Positions 53,030-61,829 are shown, numbered from the stretch's first letter. The stretch is DNA of 64,000 bases from Neolewinella xylanilytica (GCF_002934605.1 NZ_PTJC01000006.1:1984001-2048000), one strand, 5' to 3'. Numbers and translations: made by a program. Notes: generated from the sequence alone by a model not told the origin.

Positions 53030-54100
53030 ATGGTGCATTGGCGACTTATGGTAGTGATCGGGGCTTTAATCGGATTGGGCAGTGCTCCGGCTGCTGCCCA
53101 GGACCCCACCTTTTCCCAAATTTTCGCTTCTCCCACCACGCTGAATCCGGCCCTTACGGGGCTCTTTGCCGGCCGCTACCGCGCAGTGATCAACCACCGT
53201 AGCCAGTGGGCGCAAGTGATGGAAACGCCCTTCAGTACAACGGCATTCGCCGCCGACTTTCACTACCGGACCGACCCGAAAAGACGCAGCAGCGATGCCT
53301 TCGGCGGCGGCGTCGTATTCCTCAACGATCGCATGGCCGCAGCGGGCCTGTCGAGCAACCAGATGCTGCTGGGCGGCGCCTACCACAAACACCTGGACGG
53401 CCGGGGGATTCAGCAGATAAGTGCGGGCGTTCAGGTCGGCATTGCGCAACGTAGTCTGGGCTACGGGGAGCTCACCTTCGAGGATGAGTTCGATGGCAGC
53501 ACGACTTACCTGCCGGGTAGCGGCGGCGAGGTGTTACCCGAAAGCAGCGTCTCCTTCGGCGATTACCACTTCGGTATCAACTATAGTTCCAACCCCCAAC
53601 GGGGCGCCGGATTGGTGGCCGGGCTGGCGGTCCACCATATCAGTCAGCCCGAACAGTCCTTTTATGCTTCCGAAACCGCCGGCGAAGACATCGAAGTAAC
53701 CAATACCCTCTATGCCCGCTACAGTGGTTACCTCAGCCTACGTTTGCCCCTCAACCGGACTATCGAATTGCTGCCCCGGGTTTACTACCTCACGCAGGGA
53801 CCGCACGCAATGGCCCTCCTCGGAACCCACCTGCGGTTCGAAGCGCCGAGCAATGAACAGACGGCCTTCCAGATCGGGGCGCTTTTGCGGCTGGCGCAGG
53901 AGCAAAGTAGTTACCAGGGAAGCAGTGTAATTGGTTTCGCCGGACTGGAAGTAGGCGATTTTCTGTTCGGCTTTAGCTACGATGCGGGTGTTTTCGGAAA
54001 CGGAATGGGGGGCAGTCGAAACCGAAGCACCTTCGAGCTAAGTGCCTCCTTTATCGGTTTGTCAGACGACGATGCGGCGGTTCCCTGTCCTAAATTTTGA
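53030..54100 (+). CDS. PorP/SprF family type IX secretion membrane protein
   Basis: This is an outer-membrane beta-barrel of the PorP/SprF family, about 356 residues, linked to type IX secretion or attachment of surface adhesins. The signal peptide MVHWRLMVVIGALIGLG is followed by the family opening DPTFSQIFASPTTLNPALTG and RAVINHRSQW, and then barrel strands to the C-terminus. The start at 53030 gives a signal peptide with an Arg; ATG 53048 would remove it. No large SprB-like adhesin gene is adjacent. The family occurs in many copies per genome, each probably tied to particular substrates. Confidence 0.9.
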   Translation: MVHWRLMVVIGALIGLGSAPAAAQDPTFSQIFASPTTLNPALTGLFAGRYRAVINHRSQWAQVMETPFSTTAFAADFHYRTDPKRRSSDAFGGGVVFLNDRMAAAGLSSNQMLLGGAYHKHLDGRGIQQISAGVQVGIAQRSLGYGELTFEDEFDGSTTYLPGSGGEVLPESSVSFGDYHFGINYSSNPQRGAGLVAGLAVHHISQPEQSFYASETAGEDIEVTNTLYARYSGYLSLRLPLNRTIELLPRVYYLTQGPHAMALLGTHLRFEAPSNEQTAFQIGALLRLAQEQSSYQGSSVIGFAGLEVGDFLFGFSYDAGVFGNGMGGSRNRSTFELSASFIGLSDDDAAVPCPKF

Positions 54101-54157
54101 CCGAAAATGAAATATCCGACGGGGCTAAGCATTTATCAATAGTGCAACCGCATTGCT

Positions 54158-54664
54158 ATGAAAACAATCCTACCTATCCTTCTGCTTCTCCTATCCGGTA
54201 CACTCTCCGCCCAAATCGAGTGGATCAGCTGGGAGGAGGCCATCGAGCGCAGTAAGACCGAGCCACGACAACTACTGGTTGACGTCTATACCGACTGGTG
54301 CGGTTGGTGCAAACGCATGGATAAGACCTCCTTTCAGGATAAAGCGGTGGTAGCCTACATAAAGGAACACTTCTACGCGGTAAAGCTGGACGCCGAGCAG
54401 CGGGAAACCATCACCTACGACGGTCACCAGTTTGACTACGATGAATCCGTGGGGCGTCGCGGCGTCCACCAACTAGCCGTAGCGCTGCTCGACGGCCGGA
54501 TGAGCTATCCGAGCATCGTTTATCTCGACGCCGAACAGAAACGCATCTCGATCAGCCCCGGCTTCAAACCTGCTGAGAACCTCCTCCGGGAAATTCAGTA
54601 CATCGGTGGCGGTCATTACACCACGACCTCCTTCGAGGATTACCTGGAGGCATCCAGTAAGTAA
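54158..54664 (+). CDS. Exported thioredoxin-fold protein
   Basis: This periplasmic protein of 168 residues has a signal peptide (MKTILPILLLLLSGTLSAQ). The thioredoxin-like domain has Cys48 and Cys51 in YTDWCGWCKRMD (CGWC). It resembles the DUF255/thioredoxin_7 group of disulfide reductases. Downstream VAYIKEHFYAVKLDAEQ and SYPSIVYLDAEQK (cis-Pro) follow the fold. It starts 57 bases after the PorP-like gene on the same strand and might help fold exported proteins. Confidence 0.88.
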   Translation: MKTILPILLLLLSGTLSAQIEWISWEEAIERSKTEPRQLLVDVYTDWCGWCKRMDKTSFQDKAVVAYIKEHFYAVKLDAEQRETITYDGHQFDYDESVGRRGVHQLAVALLDGRMSYPSIVYLDAEQKRISISPGFKPAENLLREIQYIGGGHYTTTSFEDYLEASSK

Positions 54665-54685
54665 GCTCGGCCCTCACGCCTCCTT

Positions 54686-55198
54686 CTATTCCTCGCTGAT
54701 CAACCGCTCGTAGACGGAAAAATTCTCCGCGTCAAAACAGACGAATACGACTTCCCGTAGGTGGGTAGCTCGGAAATCCCGTACCGCTGACCAGGCCACG
54801 CGGGCAGCCTGCTCTTTCGGGTAGCCATAGACTCCGGTACTGATATTCGGAAAAGCGACGCGGCGGGCCTCAACCCCTTCGGCCAATTCCAGTGCGCGCC
54901 GGTAGCACCGGGCCAGCAGTTCGGCCTCCTCCGAAGCTCCCCCCTGCCAGACAGGACCGACGGTGTGGACGACGTACCGCGCGGGGAGCTTTCCGCCCGT
55001 AGTGATCACGGCTTCTCCCGTAGGACACCCCCCCTGCCGCGCCCGGATTTTCCGGCAGGCCGCTAAAATTTCTTCTCCACCCGCCCGGTGAATTGCACCG
55101 TCTACCCCACCCCCTCCGAGCAAACTGCTGTTCGCGGCGTTTACGATGACGTCTACCTCCAGCTTGGTGATATCTCCTTGGTGTAGGGTGATGGTCAT
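54686..55198 (-). CDS. Macro domain ADP-ribose hydrolase
   Basis: This macro-domain protein of 170 residues is close to the O-acetyl-ADP-ribose deacetylase type (YmdB-like). [19 protein letters not shown], with the catalytic Asn/Asp region, and [18 protein letters not shown], the phosphate loop, match the family. It is a single-gene unit, convergent with the thioredoxin gene. The small-RNA block lies immediately upstream. Its physiological role could be removal of ADP-ribose marks or of acetylated ADP-ribose. Confidence 0.92.
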   Translation of the reverse strand: MTITLHQGDITKLEVDVIVNAANSSLLGGGGVDGAIHRAGGEEILAACRKIRARQGGCPTGEAVITTGGKLPARYVVHTVGPVWQGGASEEAELLARCYRRALELAEGVEARRVAFPNISTGVYGYPKEQAARVAWSAVRDFRATHLREVVFVCFDAENFSVYERLISEE

Positions 55199-55310
55199 GG
55201 TTTACAGGGGGGCTAATGGCTGCACAACCTCACCACCCCCGGGACAAGTTCTCCGAACGACCCGGAAAAAAATGGCGGCGTTGAGAAAAATTTAACCGGA
55301 AAATGGGGGG

Positions 55311-55357
55311 ACCCCATTGTTGTGGGGTAATACCGGTTTAACAGTAGCCTATCTTTG
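55311..55357 (+). promoter_or_regulatory. Dyad-controlled promoter P1 of the small-RNA block
   Basis: The dyad ACCCCA-N6-TGGGGT (55311-55328) is followed 21 bases later by TATCTTTG (55350-55357). A second, overlapping dyad AATGGGG/CCCCATT lies at 55302-55318. The same dyad and exact spacing occur in P2. No TTTG -33 element is present, so the dyad may replace it or bind a regulator. Confidence 0.65.
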
Positions 55358-55367
55358 ATTTATCGAC

Positions 55368-55389
55368 AGCGGGAATTGTCCCGCTTTTT
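55368..55389 (+). terminator. Early hairpin-T terminator or attenuator in RNA 1
   Basis: Arms AGCGGGA/TCCCGCT with a 4-base loop, followed by five Ts, begin only about five bases after the predicted start of transcription. Confidence 0.6.
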
Positions 55390-55525
55390 CAAATCTCTCA
55401 TTTATAAACCTATTTACTCACGGGAGTAGAAGCCTTCTTTAGCTTTCTACTCGAGTTTTTCGAAGTGTTTTTTGGGGCCATTCGCCCGTTGACGGTTAAC
55501 TTAGTAGACAAATTAAGATTAATAG

Positions 55526-55561
55526 GGTCCGTACGGTGCAACGTACGGACCTGTTTTTTTT
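55526..55561 (+). terminator. Intrinsic terminator of RNA 1
   Basis: A 10-bp perfect stem GGTCCGTACG/CGTACGGACC with a 6-base loop is followed by TG and eight Ts. Confidence 0.88.
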
Positions 55562-55727
55562 GCGCCCTCCTGACCGGTCGGGCCAATATCGCGCCCATCA
55601 ACCGAATCTTGTCTGCAGCATCCCGTAAGGAAAACTGGAACCGCAAAGTAGAATCGGTTGCCCGCTTACCGGGATTCCGGCAATACCAGCCGGTGTCGAA
55701 ACCTAAACGCAGAAAAAAATTATGAAA

Positions 55728-55774
55728 ACCCCACGGGTGTGGGGTCGGACCCCTCGGGCATTGCCCTACATTTG
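55728..55774 (+). promoter_or_regulatory. Dyad-controlled promoter P2 of the small-RNA block
   Basis: The dyad ACCCCA-N6-TGGGGT (55728-55745), a 21-base spacer, then TACATTTG (55767-55774). The sequence around the box, CCTA-nn-TTTG-n-TTTA-n-CGA, is shared with P1. Confidence 0.65.
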
Positions 55775-55780
55775 TTTTAA

Positions 55781-55964
55781 CGATTTAAGGGGAATATTTT
55801 CTCCATCCTTGTGTCTCTCATTCAAACCTAGTATTACCGGCGCAGATGAACTTTTGTCGCTGCTCCCTTATCCAACTTACTGCGATTGTAAACCTTTAAA
55901 TTGCTTTGTTATAACGGTAAATTTACATTCAATCAAGGCCTCCACGCTGTGCGTGGGGGCCTTG
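55781..55964 (+). ncRNA. Putative structured small RNA 2
   Basis: A transcript of about 185 bases runs from P2 to the hairpin at 55934-55964. It starts with a small hairpin (GGGGAA/TTCTCC) and then carries TCTCTCATT-CAAACCTA at 55814, nearly the same offset from the -7 box as in RNA 1. A 17-codon ORF from ATG 55846 (MNFCRCSLIQLTAIVNL) is present but has no other support. Confidence 0.5.
55934..55964 (+). terminator. Terminator hairpin of RNA 2
   Basis: A 14-bp stem CAAGGCCTCCACGC/GCGTGGGGGCCTTG with one G-T wobble and a 3-base loop. The following T-run is weak (GTTCGTT). Confidence 0.6.
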
Positions 55965-56009
55965 TTCGTTGGTGCCTGCCAGCTAGCTTACCAACTAAAT
56001 TTTCTGGTC

Positions 56010-56027
56010 CCCCCACGTATATGGGGT
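56010..56027 (+). repeat. Third dyad copy CCCCCA-N6-TGGGGT
   Basis: Same arm length and 6-base centre as the P1 and P2 dyads, with one arm base changed. At the corresponding downstream distance (56049) the box has decayed to TTAATGCT, so this unit may be inactive. Confidence 0.5.
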
Positions 56028-56224
56028 GATTGTGGGTGGGTTCGGCCGTTAATGCTGTAACTCCATGAGAAACCCCAACACCTAACCTACTCTAGAACTT
56101 GCCGCCCCATGTCCGGGGCTGGCTTACCCGGATGAAAATCCTCCCGCATCAATAAGAGCAGTTTTTTAACGGCATTTTGCGCCGTGACTTTTGTTATTAT
56201 GGTAGTTAGAAAGCTTTTTTTCGG

Positions 56225-56251
56225 CCCGCGCGCAAGCGCGGGTCTTTTTTT
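56225..56251 (+). terminator. Strong intrinsic terminator at the end of the small-RNA block
   Basis: A 7-bp GC stem CCCGCGC/GCGCGGG with loop GCAA, followed by seven Ts. The transcript it ends is uncertain; a weak GACTTTTG box lies about 40 bases upstream. The remaining gap to 56476 shows no features. Confidence 0.85.
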
Positions 56252-56476
56252 GTCTCCTCCTAAGGTTTCAGTAATAGCATGTGACTATTTCCTGAATATG
56301 TTCCTTAAATAGCAATACATCAATTTCGGTGCATCATGCGGATCCACCGCACCCTTCCCTACGGCCACCGCTTCCTAATTTGTAGTCGAGGGTGAATAAA
56401 CCATTTCTCCAAACGCCACCCTTGAACTCCCGGCCCGGTCAGCGGCGTTACCTGACCGTATCCGAAACTCTGTATC

Positions 56477-57412
56477 ATGTTCAAGGCGTTTACGCTGATC
56501 TGTATCTTCCCCTTGTTGCTTGGTTGTACCGAGGGTCCTCCCGCCGATGTCCAAGGAGCCGAATCCGTATCCGAACCGATCATGGCCGATACCATTGTCC
56601 AGGACCAGATCGAATACACCCGGGAACAAACACCGGAGGCCCCCCCGCAGGAGACGCTCGTCCGGGAAGTAGCCTCACCACTTCGTCCTGCCGTTGCCCC
56701 ACCCCCGCCAACCAACAAGGCCCCGGCACCCATTTCCACGCCTGCCGCTCAACAACCTATTCGCCCGCAGGGACCTAGCCACGCCGCCTGGTCGTCGCTC
56801 CTATCCCGCCACGTAAGCGGCTCCGGCACCGTGAATTATGCGGGCTTTCGCCAGGACGTAGAAGCGCTCAACGGCTACCTAAGCACCCTGGCGGAGGAAG
56901 TTCCGGACAACTCCTGGAGTAACGAGGAAGCCCTTGCCTACTGGATCAATGCGTACAACGCCTTCACCATCAAACTGATCCTGGACAATTGGTCCGTAAA
57001 AAGCATCCGGGAAATCGACGAACCCTGGGATCAAAAATTTATCACCCTGGACGGAGACGCTTATAGCCTGAACCAAATCGAGCACGAAATCATTCGGCCC
57101 AATTTCGCCGAGCCCCGCATCCACTTCGCCCTGGTGTGTGCGGCGGTCAGTTGTCCGCCCCTGGCCACCTCGGCCTACACCGCGGAGAACCTGGACGCGA
57201 TGCTGGAGCGGCAGACCCGGAATTTCATCAACAACGAGGAGTTCAACGTCACCCAGGAGGAAGTGGTGCGGGTCAGCCCTCTCTTCGATTGGTATGCCGA
57301 GGACTTCGGCAACGTGACGGAATTCCTGAATCGCTATCTCCGAACCGACATCCCTACCAAGAAGCAACTGTATTTCCTGGAGTACGACTGGTCGCTGAAC
57401 GGCGGCGTTTAG
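56477..57412 (+). CDS. DUF547 domain lipoprotein
   Basis: This lipoprotein of 311 residues has a lipobox LLLGC, a Pro/Ala-rich linker (~20-105) and a DUF547 domain (~115-300). Its hallmarks are ALAYWINAYNAFTIKLILDN and FALVCAAVSCPPLATSAYT with the conserved His/Cys pattern around RIHFALVCA. The family is widespread in Bacteroidota and plants and its function is unknown. It is transcribed away from the small-RNA block and stands about 150 bases before the GH31 gene. Confidence 0.9.
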   Translation: MFKAFTLICIFPLLLGCTEGPPADVQGAESVSEPIMADTIVQDQIEYTREQTPEAPPQETLVREVASPLRPAVAPPPPTNKAPAPISTPAAQQPIRPQGPSHAAWSSLLSRHVSGSGTVNYAGFRQDVEALNGYLSTLAEEVPDNSWSNEEALAYWINAYNAFTIKLILDNWSVKSIREIDEPWDQKFITLDGDAYSLNQIEHEIIRPNFAEPRIHFALVCAAVSCPPLATSAYTAENLDAMLERQTRNFINNEEFNVTQEEVVRVSPLFDWYAEDFGNVTEFLNRYLRTDIPTKKQLYFLEYDWSLNGGV

Positions 57413-57548
57413 TAGGTTTGCTCCCTCGAGCTATGGGTTTGGTGATCCGGATCCGTCTTTCCGGGTTTATCGTTTTCTCATTGGCAATGCCCTTATGCAC
57501 TTTCCTGCCCTATCGGGTGACCGGGGTGCGTAAGTTTTGTTAACCGCT

Positions 57549-57556
57549 TACCTTGC
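57549..57556 (+). promoter_or_regulatory. -7-like box TACCTTGC four bases before ATG
   Basis: TACCTTGC, ACCC, ATG; identical to the arrangement before the PA14 lipoprotein gene at 17039. It argues against the upstream TTG start at 57537. Confidence 0.5.
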
Positions 57557-57560
57557 ACCC

Positions 57561-60089
57561 ATGGCCAAGATTCAGAAGACCGCGCGTCTGCCCTACCACA
57601 CCGCCCCCGGTACCATTAATGAAAAAGACACGGTCAGTACCCTGCGCTATGATGACGTGTACTACGATCATTACGTCGGCCGCGTCAGCGCCATCCGGCA
57701 GCAGTCTTCACAAACGTACCTCGTGGAGGGAGAGGGCCAGGTGCACCTCGGCCTACAGATATGGAACGACGACATCGTTCGCTTCTTTTTTTCCTACGGC
57801 CGGGAAGCCGACGATTTCAGCTACGCCCGGGATCCGAAGGCCAAGCCGCAGGAAGCAGCGATCGACCTGGAGGAGGATCCGGATGGATTCGTCCTATCCA
57901 CCCGGACCCTCGCCATCCGGATCGAGAGGGCGGACGCTTCCATCCGCATCACCGAGCGGGGAAGTGAAACCGTCCTGCACGCTTACGCGGCGCCGTTCTA
58001 CTCCCGCTTCACCCTCATGCACGGACTCGACCAGATGCGCCTGCAATTTCGTACCGACCCGAGCGAAGCTTTTTACGGGTTGGGCGATAAAGCCTGGAAC
58101 ACCGACCTGCAGGGCCGGTGGTTCGAAAACTGGAACAGCGACTCCTTCGCTTACGGAAAAGAACGCGATGCCCTCTATCGAACCATCCCCTTCTTTTATG
58201 GACTCCGGGAAGGCAAAGCTTACGGAATCTTCGTAGACAACACTTACCGCAGTTGCTTCGACTTCAACAGCCATTCCGACGGATTGGCTACCGTGTGGAC
58301 CGACGGCGGAGAATTCGACTACTACTTCATTAACGGTCCCCGGCTCGACGACGTGGCCCGCCGCTACCACGACCTCACCGGTAGACCGGAGCTCCCCCCG
58401 CTGTGGGCCCTCGGCTATCATCAGTGCCGCTGGAGCTACTACCCCGAAACCCGGGTAAAAGAAGTCGCGGCGACCTTCCGCGAGAAAAAGATCCCCTGCG
58501 ATGCCATTTACCTGGATATCGACTACATGGACGGGTACCGCTGCTTCACCTGGGACCCGGAGCACTTTCCCGATCCAAAACGGATGATCCGGGAACTACG
58601 GGAAGACGGTTTCCACACCGTGGTGATGATCGATCCGGGCATTCGCGTCGATCCGGATTATCCCGTGTATTCAGACGGCGTAGAACGCGATGCCTTTTGC
58701 CGCCGCAGTACCGGGGAAATGATGATCGGCCCGGTCTGGCCGCAGGAGTGCGTCTGGCCTGACTATACCAACCCCCGGGTGCGGGATTGGTGGGGCACCC
58801 TCTACCGCGAACTCTACGTGGAGCAGGGCGTGAGCGGCTTTTGGAACGACATGAACGAGCCGGCAATGTTCAAGGTCACGGCCCTGACCTTCCCCCTGGA
58901 CGTACGCCACGATTACGACGGCTTTACCGGCGACCACAAAAAGGCCCACAACATTTACGGCATGCAGATGACCCGGGCCACCTTCGAGGGACTGAAGCAG
59001 TTGCTGCCCGCGAAGCGTCCCTTCCTGCTCGGTCGGGCCAGCTTCAGCGGTGGACAACGCTTTGCCTCCCTCTGGACCGGCGATAATATCGCCAGCTGGG
59101 AACACCTGGCACTCGCCAACCGCCAGTGCCTGCGTCTGGCGATTAGCGGCTATAGCTTCTGCGGCACCGACATCGGTGGATTCGTCGACGAGCCCTCCCC
59201 CGAACTGCTGACTCGCTGGCTGCAGTTGGCGGTTTTCCACCCCCTCATGCGGGTGCACAGTATGGGGAACAACACGGATGGTGCAGCCGAAGTCGAAGCC
59301 GATGAGGTGAAGGAAGCCGAGGCCTTGAACCGCCAGGACCAGGAACCCTGGGCCCACGGCGGCCAACATACCGACCACAACCGGAAGGCCATCGAGCTAC
59401 GGTACCGACTGCTGCCTTACCTGTACACGGCTTTTCAGCGCCACGTGGAAACCGGTATTCCCGTGCTGCGCAATCTCTTCTTTTACGATCAGGTGGATCC
59501 GCTCTGCCGGCAGTTCGGCGACCAGTTCCTGGCCGGGGATGACCTGTTAGTATGTCCGGTAGTGGAGCCTGGCAACAAGTCGTTGGGCGTCTACTTGCCA
59601 AAGGGGGACTGGTACGATTACTTCACCGGCAAGCGCTACAACGGCGCCCAGAAAGTGCGGGCGCGGTTGCGGGCGGACCGGCTTCCCATCTTCGTGCGGG
59701 CGGGGGCTATCGTGCCTACGGTTGACGTAGTTCAGCACACCCGGGAGCTGGCCGGGGCCGATACCCTTAACCTGACCGTCTTTTTGGCGGAGCGGGGCGC
59801 AGGAGCAATGTACTGGGACGCGGGAGAAGGCTACGGTTACCAGGTCGATCAATTTACCAAACGCAGCTTTCACCTCCGGCAGCAAGGCAAATCCATCACC
59901 ATTGAACAGGAAAAAAGCGGACAATACAACGCCAGCTTCCGCTACGCCAACATTCGGTTGATCGGACTGGAGCACGCCCCGGGTCGGGTGGAAGTGAACG
60001 GATCACTCCTCCCCCACTCTCTGCAGTTCGACCGCCGCAGCGCTTCGGTTGTTGTACCCTTCGACTTCCATAAAGTCGTCATCGAATAG
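57561..60089 (+). CDS. GH31 family alpha-glucosidase
   Basis: This glycoside hydrolase of family 31 has 842 residues from ATG 57561 and no signal peptide, so it is probably cytoplasmic. An N-terminal galactose-mutarotase-like beta-sandwich (~1-240) precedes the barrel. The nucleophile is Asp430 in GFWNDMNEPAMF, and the acid/base Asp lies in FASLWTGDNIASWEHL. IYLDIDYMDGYRCFTWDP and LAISGYSFCGTDIGGF are further family blocks. C-terminal beta domains complete it. It probably releases glucose from maltose-type or isomaltose-type oligosaccharides. Riboflavin synthase follows after 34 bases. Confidence 0.95.
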   Translation: MAKIQKTARLPYHTAPGTINEKDTVSTLRYDDVYYDHYVGRVSAIRQQSSQTYLVEGEGQVHLGLQIWNDDIVRFFFSYGREADDFSYARDPKAKPQEAAIDLEEDPDGFVLSTRTLAIRIERADASIRITERGSETVLHAYAAPFYSRFTLMHGLDQMRLQFRTDPSEAFYGLGDKAWNTDLQGRWFENWNSDSFAYGKERDALYRTIPFFYGLREGKAYGIFVDNTYRSCFDFNSHSDGLATVWTDGGEFDYYFINGPRLDDVARRYHDLTGRPELPPLWALGYHQCRWSYYPETRVKEVAATFREKKIPCDAIYLDIDYMDGYRCFTWDPEHFPDPKRMIRELREDGFHTVVMIDPGIRVDPDYPVYSDGVERDAFCRRSTGEMMIGPVWPQECVWPDYTNPRVRDWWGTLYRELYVEQGVSGFWNDMNEPAMFKVTALTFPLDVRHDYDGFTGDHKKAHNIYGMQMTRATFEGLKQLLPAKRPFLLGRASFSGGQRFASLWTGDNIASWEHLALANRQCLRLAISGYSFCGTDIGGFVDEPSPELLTRWLQLAVFHPLMRVHSMGNNTDGAAEVEADEVKEAEALNRQDQEPWAHGGQHTDHNRKAIELRYRLLPYLYTAFQRHVETGIPVLRNLFFYDQVDPLCRQFGDQFLAGDDLLVCPVVEPGNKSLGVYLPKGDWYDYFTGKRYNGAQKVRARLRADRLPIFVRAGAIVPTVDVVQHTRELAGADTLNLTVFLAERGAGAMYWDAGEGYGYQVDQFTKRSFHLRQQGKSITIEQEKSGQYNASFRYANIRLIGLEHAPGRVEVNGSLLPHSLQFDRRSASVVVPFDFHKVVIE

Positions 60090-60123
60090 CGACCGGAAGC
60101 GGATCGCGTAAAACCCACCCATT

Positions 60124-60729
60124 ATGTTTACCGGAATCATCGAAGCCGCCGGATCCGTCGTCCGTATCGAACGGGAAGCCGACAACGTCCACTTCACCGT
60201 GGCCAGCCCGATCAGCGACGACCTGAAGATCGACCAGAGCCTGGCCCACGATGGGGTATGCCTCACGGTGGTGGCTAAAGCGGATGGCACCCACACCGTG
60301 ACCGCCATCCGCGAAACCCTCAACCGGACCCGGCTCGCTGAATGGACCGAGGGCAGTGAGGTAAACCTGGAACGGGCCATGCAGGCCGGGGCCCGGCTCG
60401 ACGGCCACATCGTACAGGGCCACGTCGATACCGTCGGGGAGTGCGTGGCGGTCGAAGAAGCCGGGGGCAGCTGGTACTACACGATTCGCTACGACAGCGA
60501 GGATTTACTCGTGGACAAAGGCAGCGTATGTGTCAACGGCGTGAGCCTCACCGTAGTGGAGCCCGACGACGACAGCTTCAAGGTGGCGATCATTCCCTAT
60601 ACCTACGCCCACACCAATTTCAAGAACCTGCGGCCCGGCGACCGGGTGAACCTGGAGTTCGACATCCTCGGTAAATACATCGCCCGCCATATGGCCGCTT
60701 ACCGGACAAAAGTGAGGATGCCGTCTTAA
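60124..60729 (+). CDS. ribE: Riboflavin synthase alpha subunit
   Basis: This enzyme converts two 6,7-dimethyl-8-ribityllumazine molecules to riboflavin plus the pyrimidinedione. It has 201 residues. Two tandem lumazine-binding beta-barrels are visible, opening with MFTGIIEAAGSV and GHIVQGHVDTVGE. LAHDGVCLTVV and VCVNGVSLTVV are the matching internal blocks, and the C-terminal helix VNLEFDILGKYIARHM drives trimerisation. It lies 34 bases after the GH31 gene. Confidence 0.96.
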   Translation: MFTGIIEAAGSVVRIEREADNVHFTVASPISDDLKIDQSLAHDGVCLTVVAKADGTHTVTAIRETLNRTRLAEWTEGSEVNLERAMQAGARLDGHIVQGHVDTVGECVAVEEAGGSWYYTIRYDSEDLLVDKGSVCVNGVSLTVVEPDDDSFKVAIIPYTYAHTNFKNLRPGDRVNLEFDILGKYIARHMAAYRTKVRMPS

Positions 60730-60818
60730 TTATTTCCCAACGCCGACGAAATCAGCCGAAAGAATCAACAAAATGGCGACATTCATCATCTACAACCGAA
60801 CAACACAAACCTCCCCCG

Positions 60819-61829
60819 ATGATGAAAATGTTACTCCAACTGCTCTTTCTCTTCCTTTTACCGTTTACTGCCTTCGCCCAGCGACCAATCACCCAGTTGA
60901 AGGCGATGCCCTCGCGATCGCTAGAATTACCGGTATCACTGGCCAAAGCGGTTTCCGACACCATTTTTCCTGGATTTGTAAACGATACCTGTTTCACAAA
61001 TCCAAACAAAGGGATTACGGCCTATTTTGACGAAAACGAAGCATTCGAAGGATTTCTTACTGGTTCAAATACCTATTCCGATTATGAGAAGCTTCAACGG
61101 TTTGTTTATACCGAGACGCAAAACTTTCAAATCACTGAGGTTATTACGACCTTCTTTGAAATTGGCGCCGAAACAATAAACGATGGCTATCTGTTTGCCG
61201 TCGTCTACGACGAACTGGATGCGAGCGGCAATCTCGACGCTCCTTTAGGCACCAGCGATACCGTGCTCCTTGAAGACATCGATTTAGAAGATTTTATCTC
61301 GTTTACCTTCTCCAATCCAGTGGAAGTATCCAATGATTCCTTTTTCGTAGGGATTAACCTTACTGGCGTCTACAACGATGTTGCGGATACTACAGGTTAT
61401 ATCGGTGTTGCTTCTACGTACTTCAATTGTGGTGACGGTACTAATGTCCTCGAAATATATCCGATTGGCACCCAACTCTACTACGATACCTTTTATGAGA
61501 GCTGGGGGGTAAATCTTGAACTTTTCATGGCAACCATCATCGAAACCGAGACGACGTCGGCTCGACAGCCGATCGCCGACTACGCCGCCTCGATCGCGCC
61601 GAACCCCGCTACCGAAACCGTGACCGTCCGTTTTAACGCCGGTCAGCCCGGCCGCTACGGTGCTTCGCTTACGGATCTAAACGGTCGTCAGCTCCGCCAA
61701 CAAGTCATAGAAGGGGGCAACCGCAACAGCCAGATGGACTGGCCGGTAGGCGACCTACCCGCCGGCATGTATCTCTTCCACGTGGACGGCCCCGCCGGCC
61801 GCCAGTCGGGAAAGCTGATGGTGCACTAG
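60819..61829 (+). CDS. T9SS-exported protein of unknown function
   Basis: This protein of 336 residues has a signal peptide (MKMLLQLLFLFLLPFTAFAQ), about 200 residues of beta-rich unrecognised sequence with acidic and aromatic residues, and a C-terminal type A sorting domain (SIAPNPATETVTVRFNAGQP to GKLMVH). As in the gene at 37401, the body (about 60960-61545) is AT-rich while the sorting-domain part is GC-rich. Ends overlapping the rimM stop by 4 bases, convergently. ATG 60822 is an equally possible start. Confidence 0.82.
   Translation: MMKMLLQLLFLFLLPFTAFAQRPITQLKAMPSRSLELPVSLAKAVSDTIFPGFVNDTCFTNPNKGITAYFDENEAFEGFLTGSNTYSDYEKLQRFVYTETQNFQITEVITTFFEIGAETINDGYLFAVVYDELDASGNLDAPLGTSDTVLLEDIDLEDFISFTFSNPVEVSNDSFFVGINLTGVYNDVADTTGYIGVASTYFNCGDGTNVLEIYPIGTQLYYDTFYESWGVNLELFMATIIETETTSARQPIADYAASIAPNPATETVTVRFNAGQPGRYGASLTDLNGRQLRQQVIEGGNRNSQMDWPVGDLPAGMYLFHVDGPAGRQSGKLMVH

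Larger units (their letters stand above)
55363..55561 (+). ncRNA. Putative structured small RNA 1
   Basis: A transcript of about 200 bases is predicted from P1 to the terminator at 55526-55561. It begins with a tight hairpin and T-run (55368-55389) that could stop most transcripts after about 27 bases, like an attenuator. Next come the shared motif TCTCTCATT..AAACCTA (55394-) and a stem GAGTAGA/TCTACTC (within 55424-55455). No start codon with a plausible ORF lies on this strand. Homologous in layout to RNA 2. Confidence 0.5.

Noticed and set aside
55410-55646. Leftward 78-residue basic ORF, including a 23-residue peptide MAPKNTSKNSSRKLKKASTP...
   Set aside because: It runs across a strong terminator stem and a second hairpin of the opposite-strand RNA, and has no recognisable family. 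The hairpins explain the sequence better.
55722-56060. 112-residue rightward ORF starting MKTPRVWGRTPRALPY
   Set aside because: It covers the P2 dyad, the -7 box and the RNA 2 terminator hairpin, and its composition is not protein-like.
56199-56312. 37-codon ORF starting MVVRKLFFGPRASAG
   Set aside because: It spans the strong intrinsic terminator at 56225-56251, so it would not be fully transcribed.
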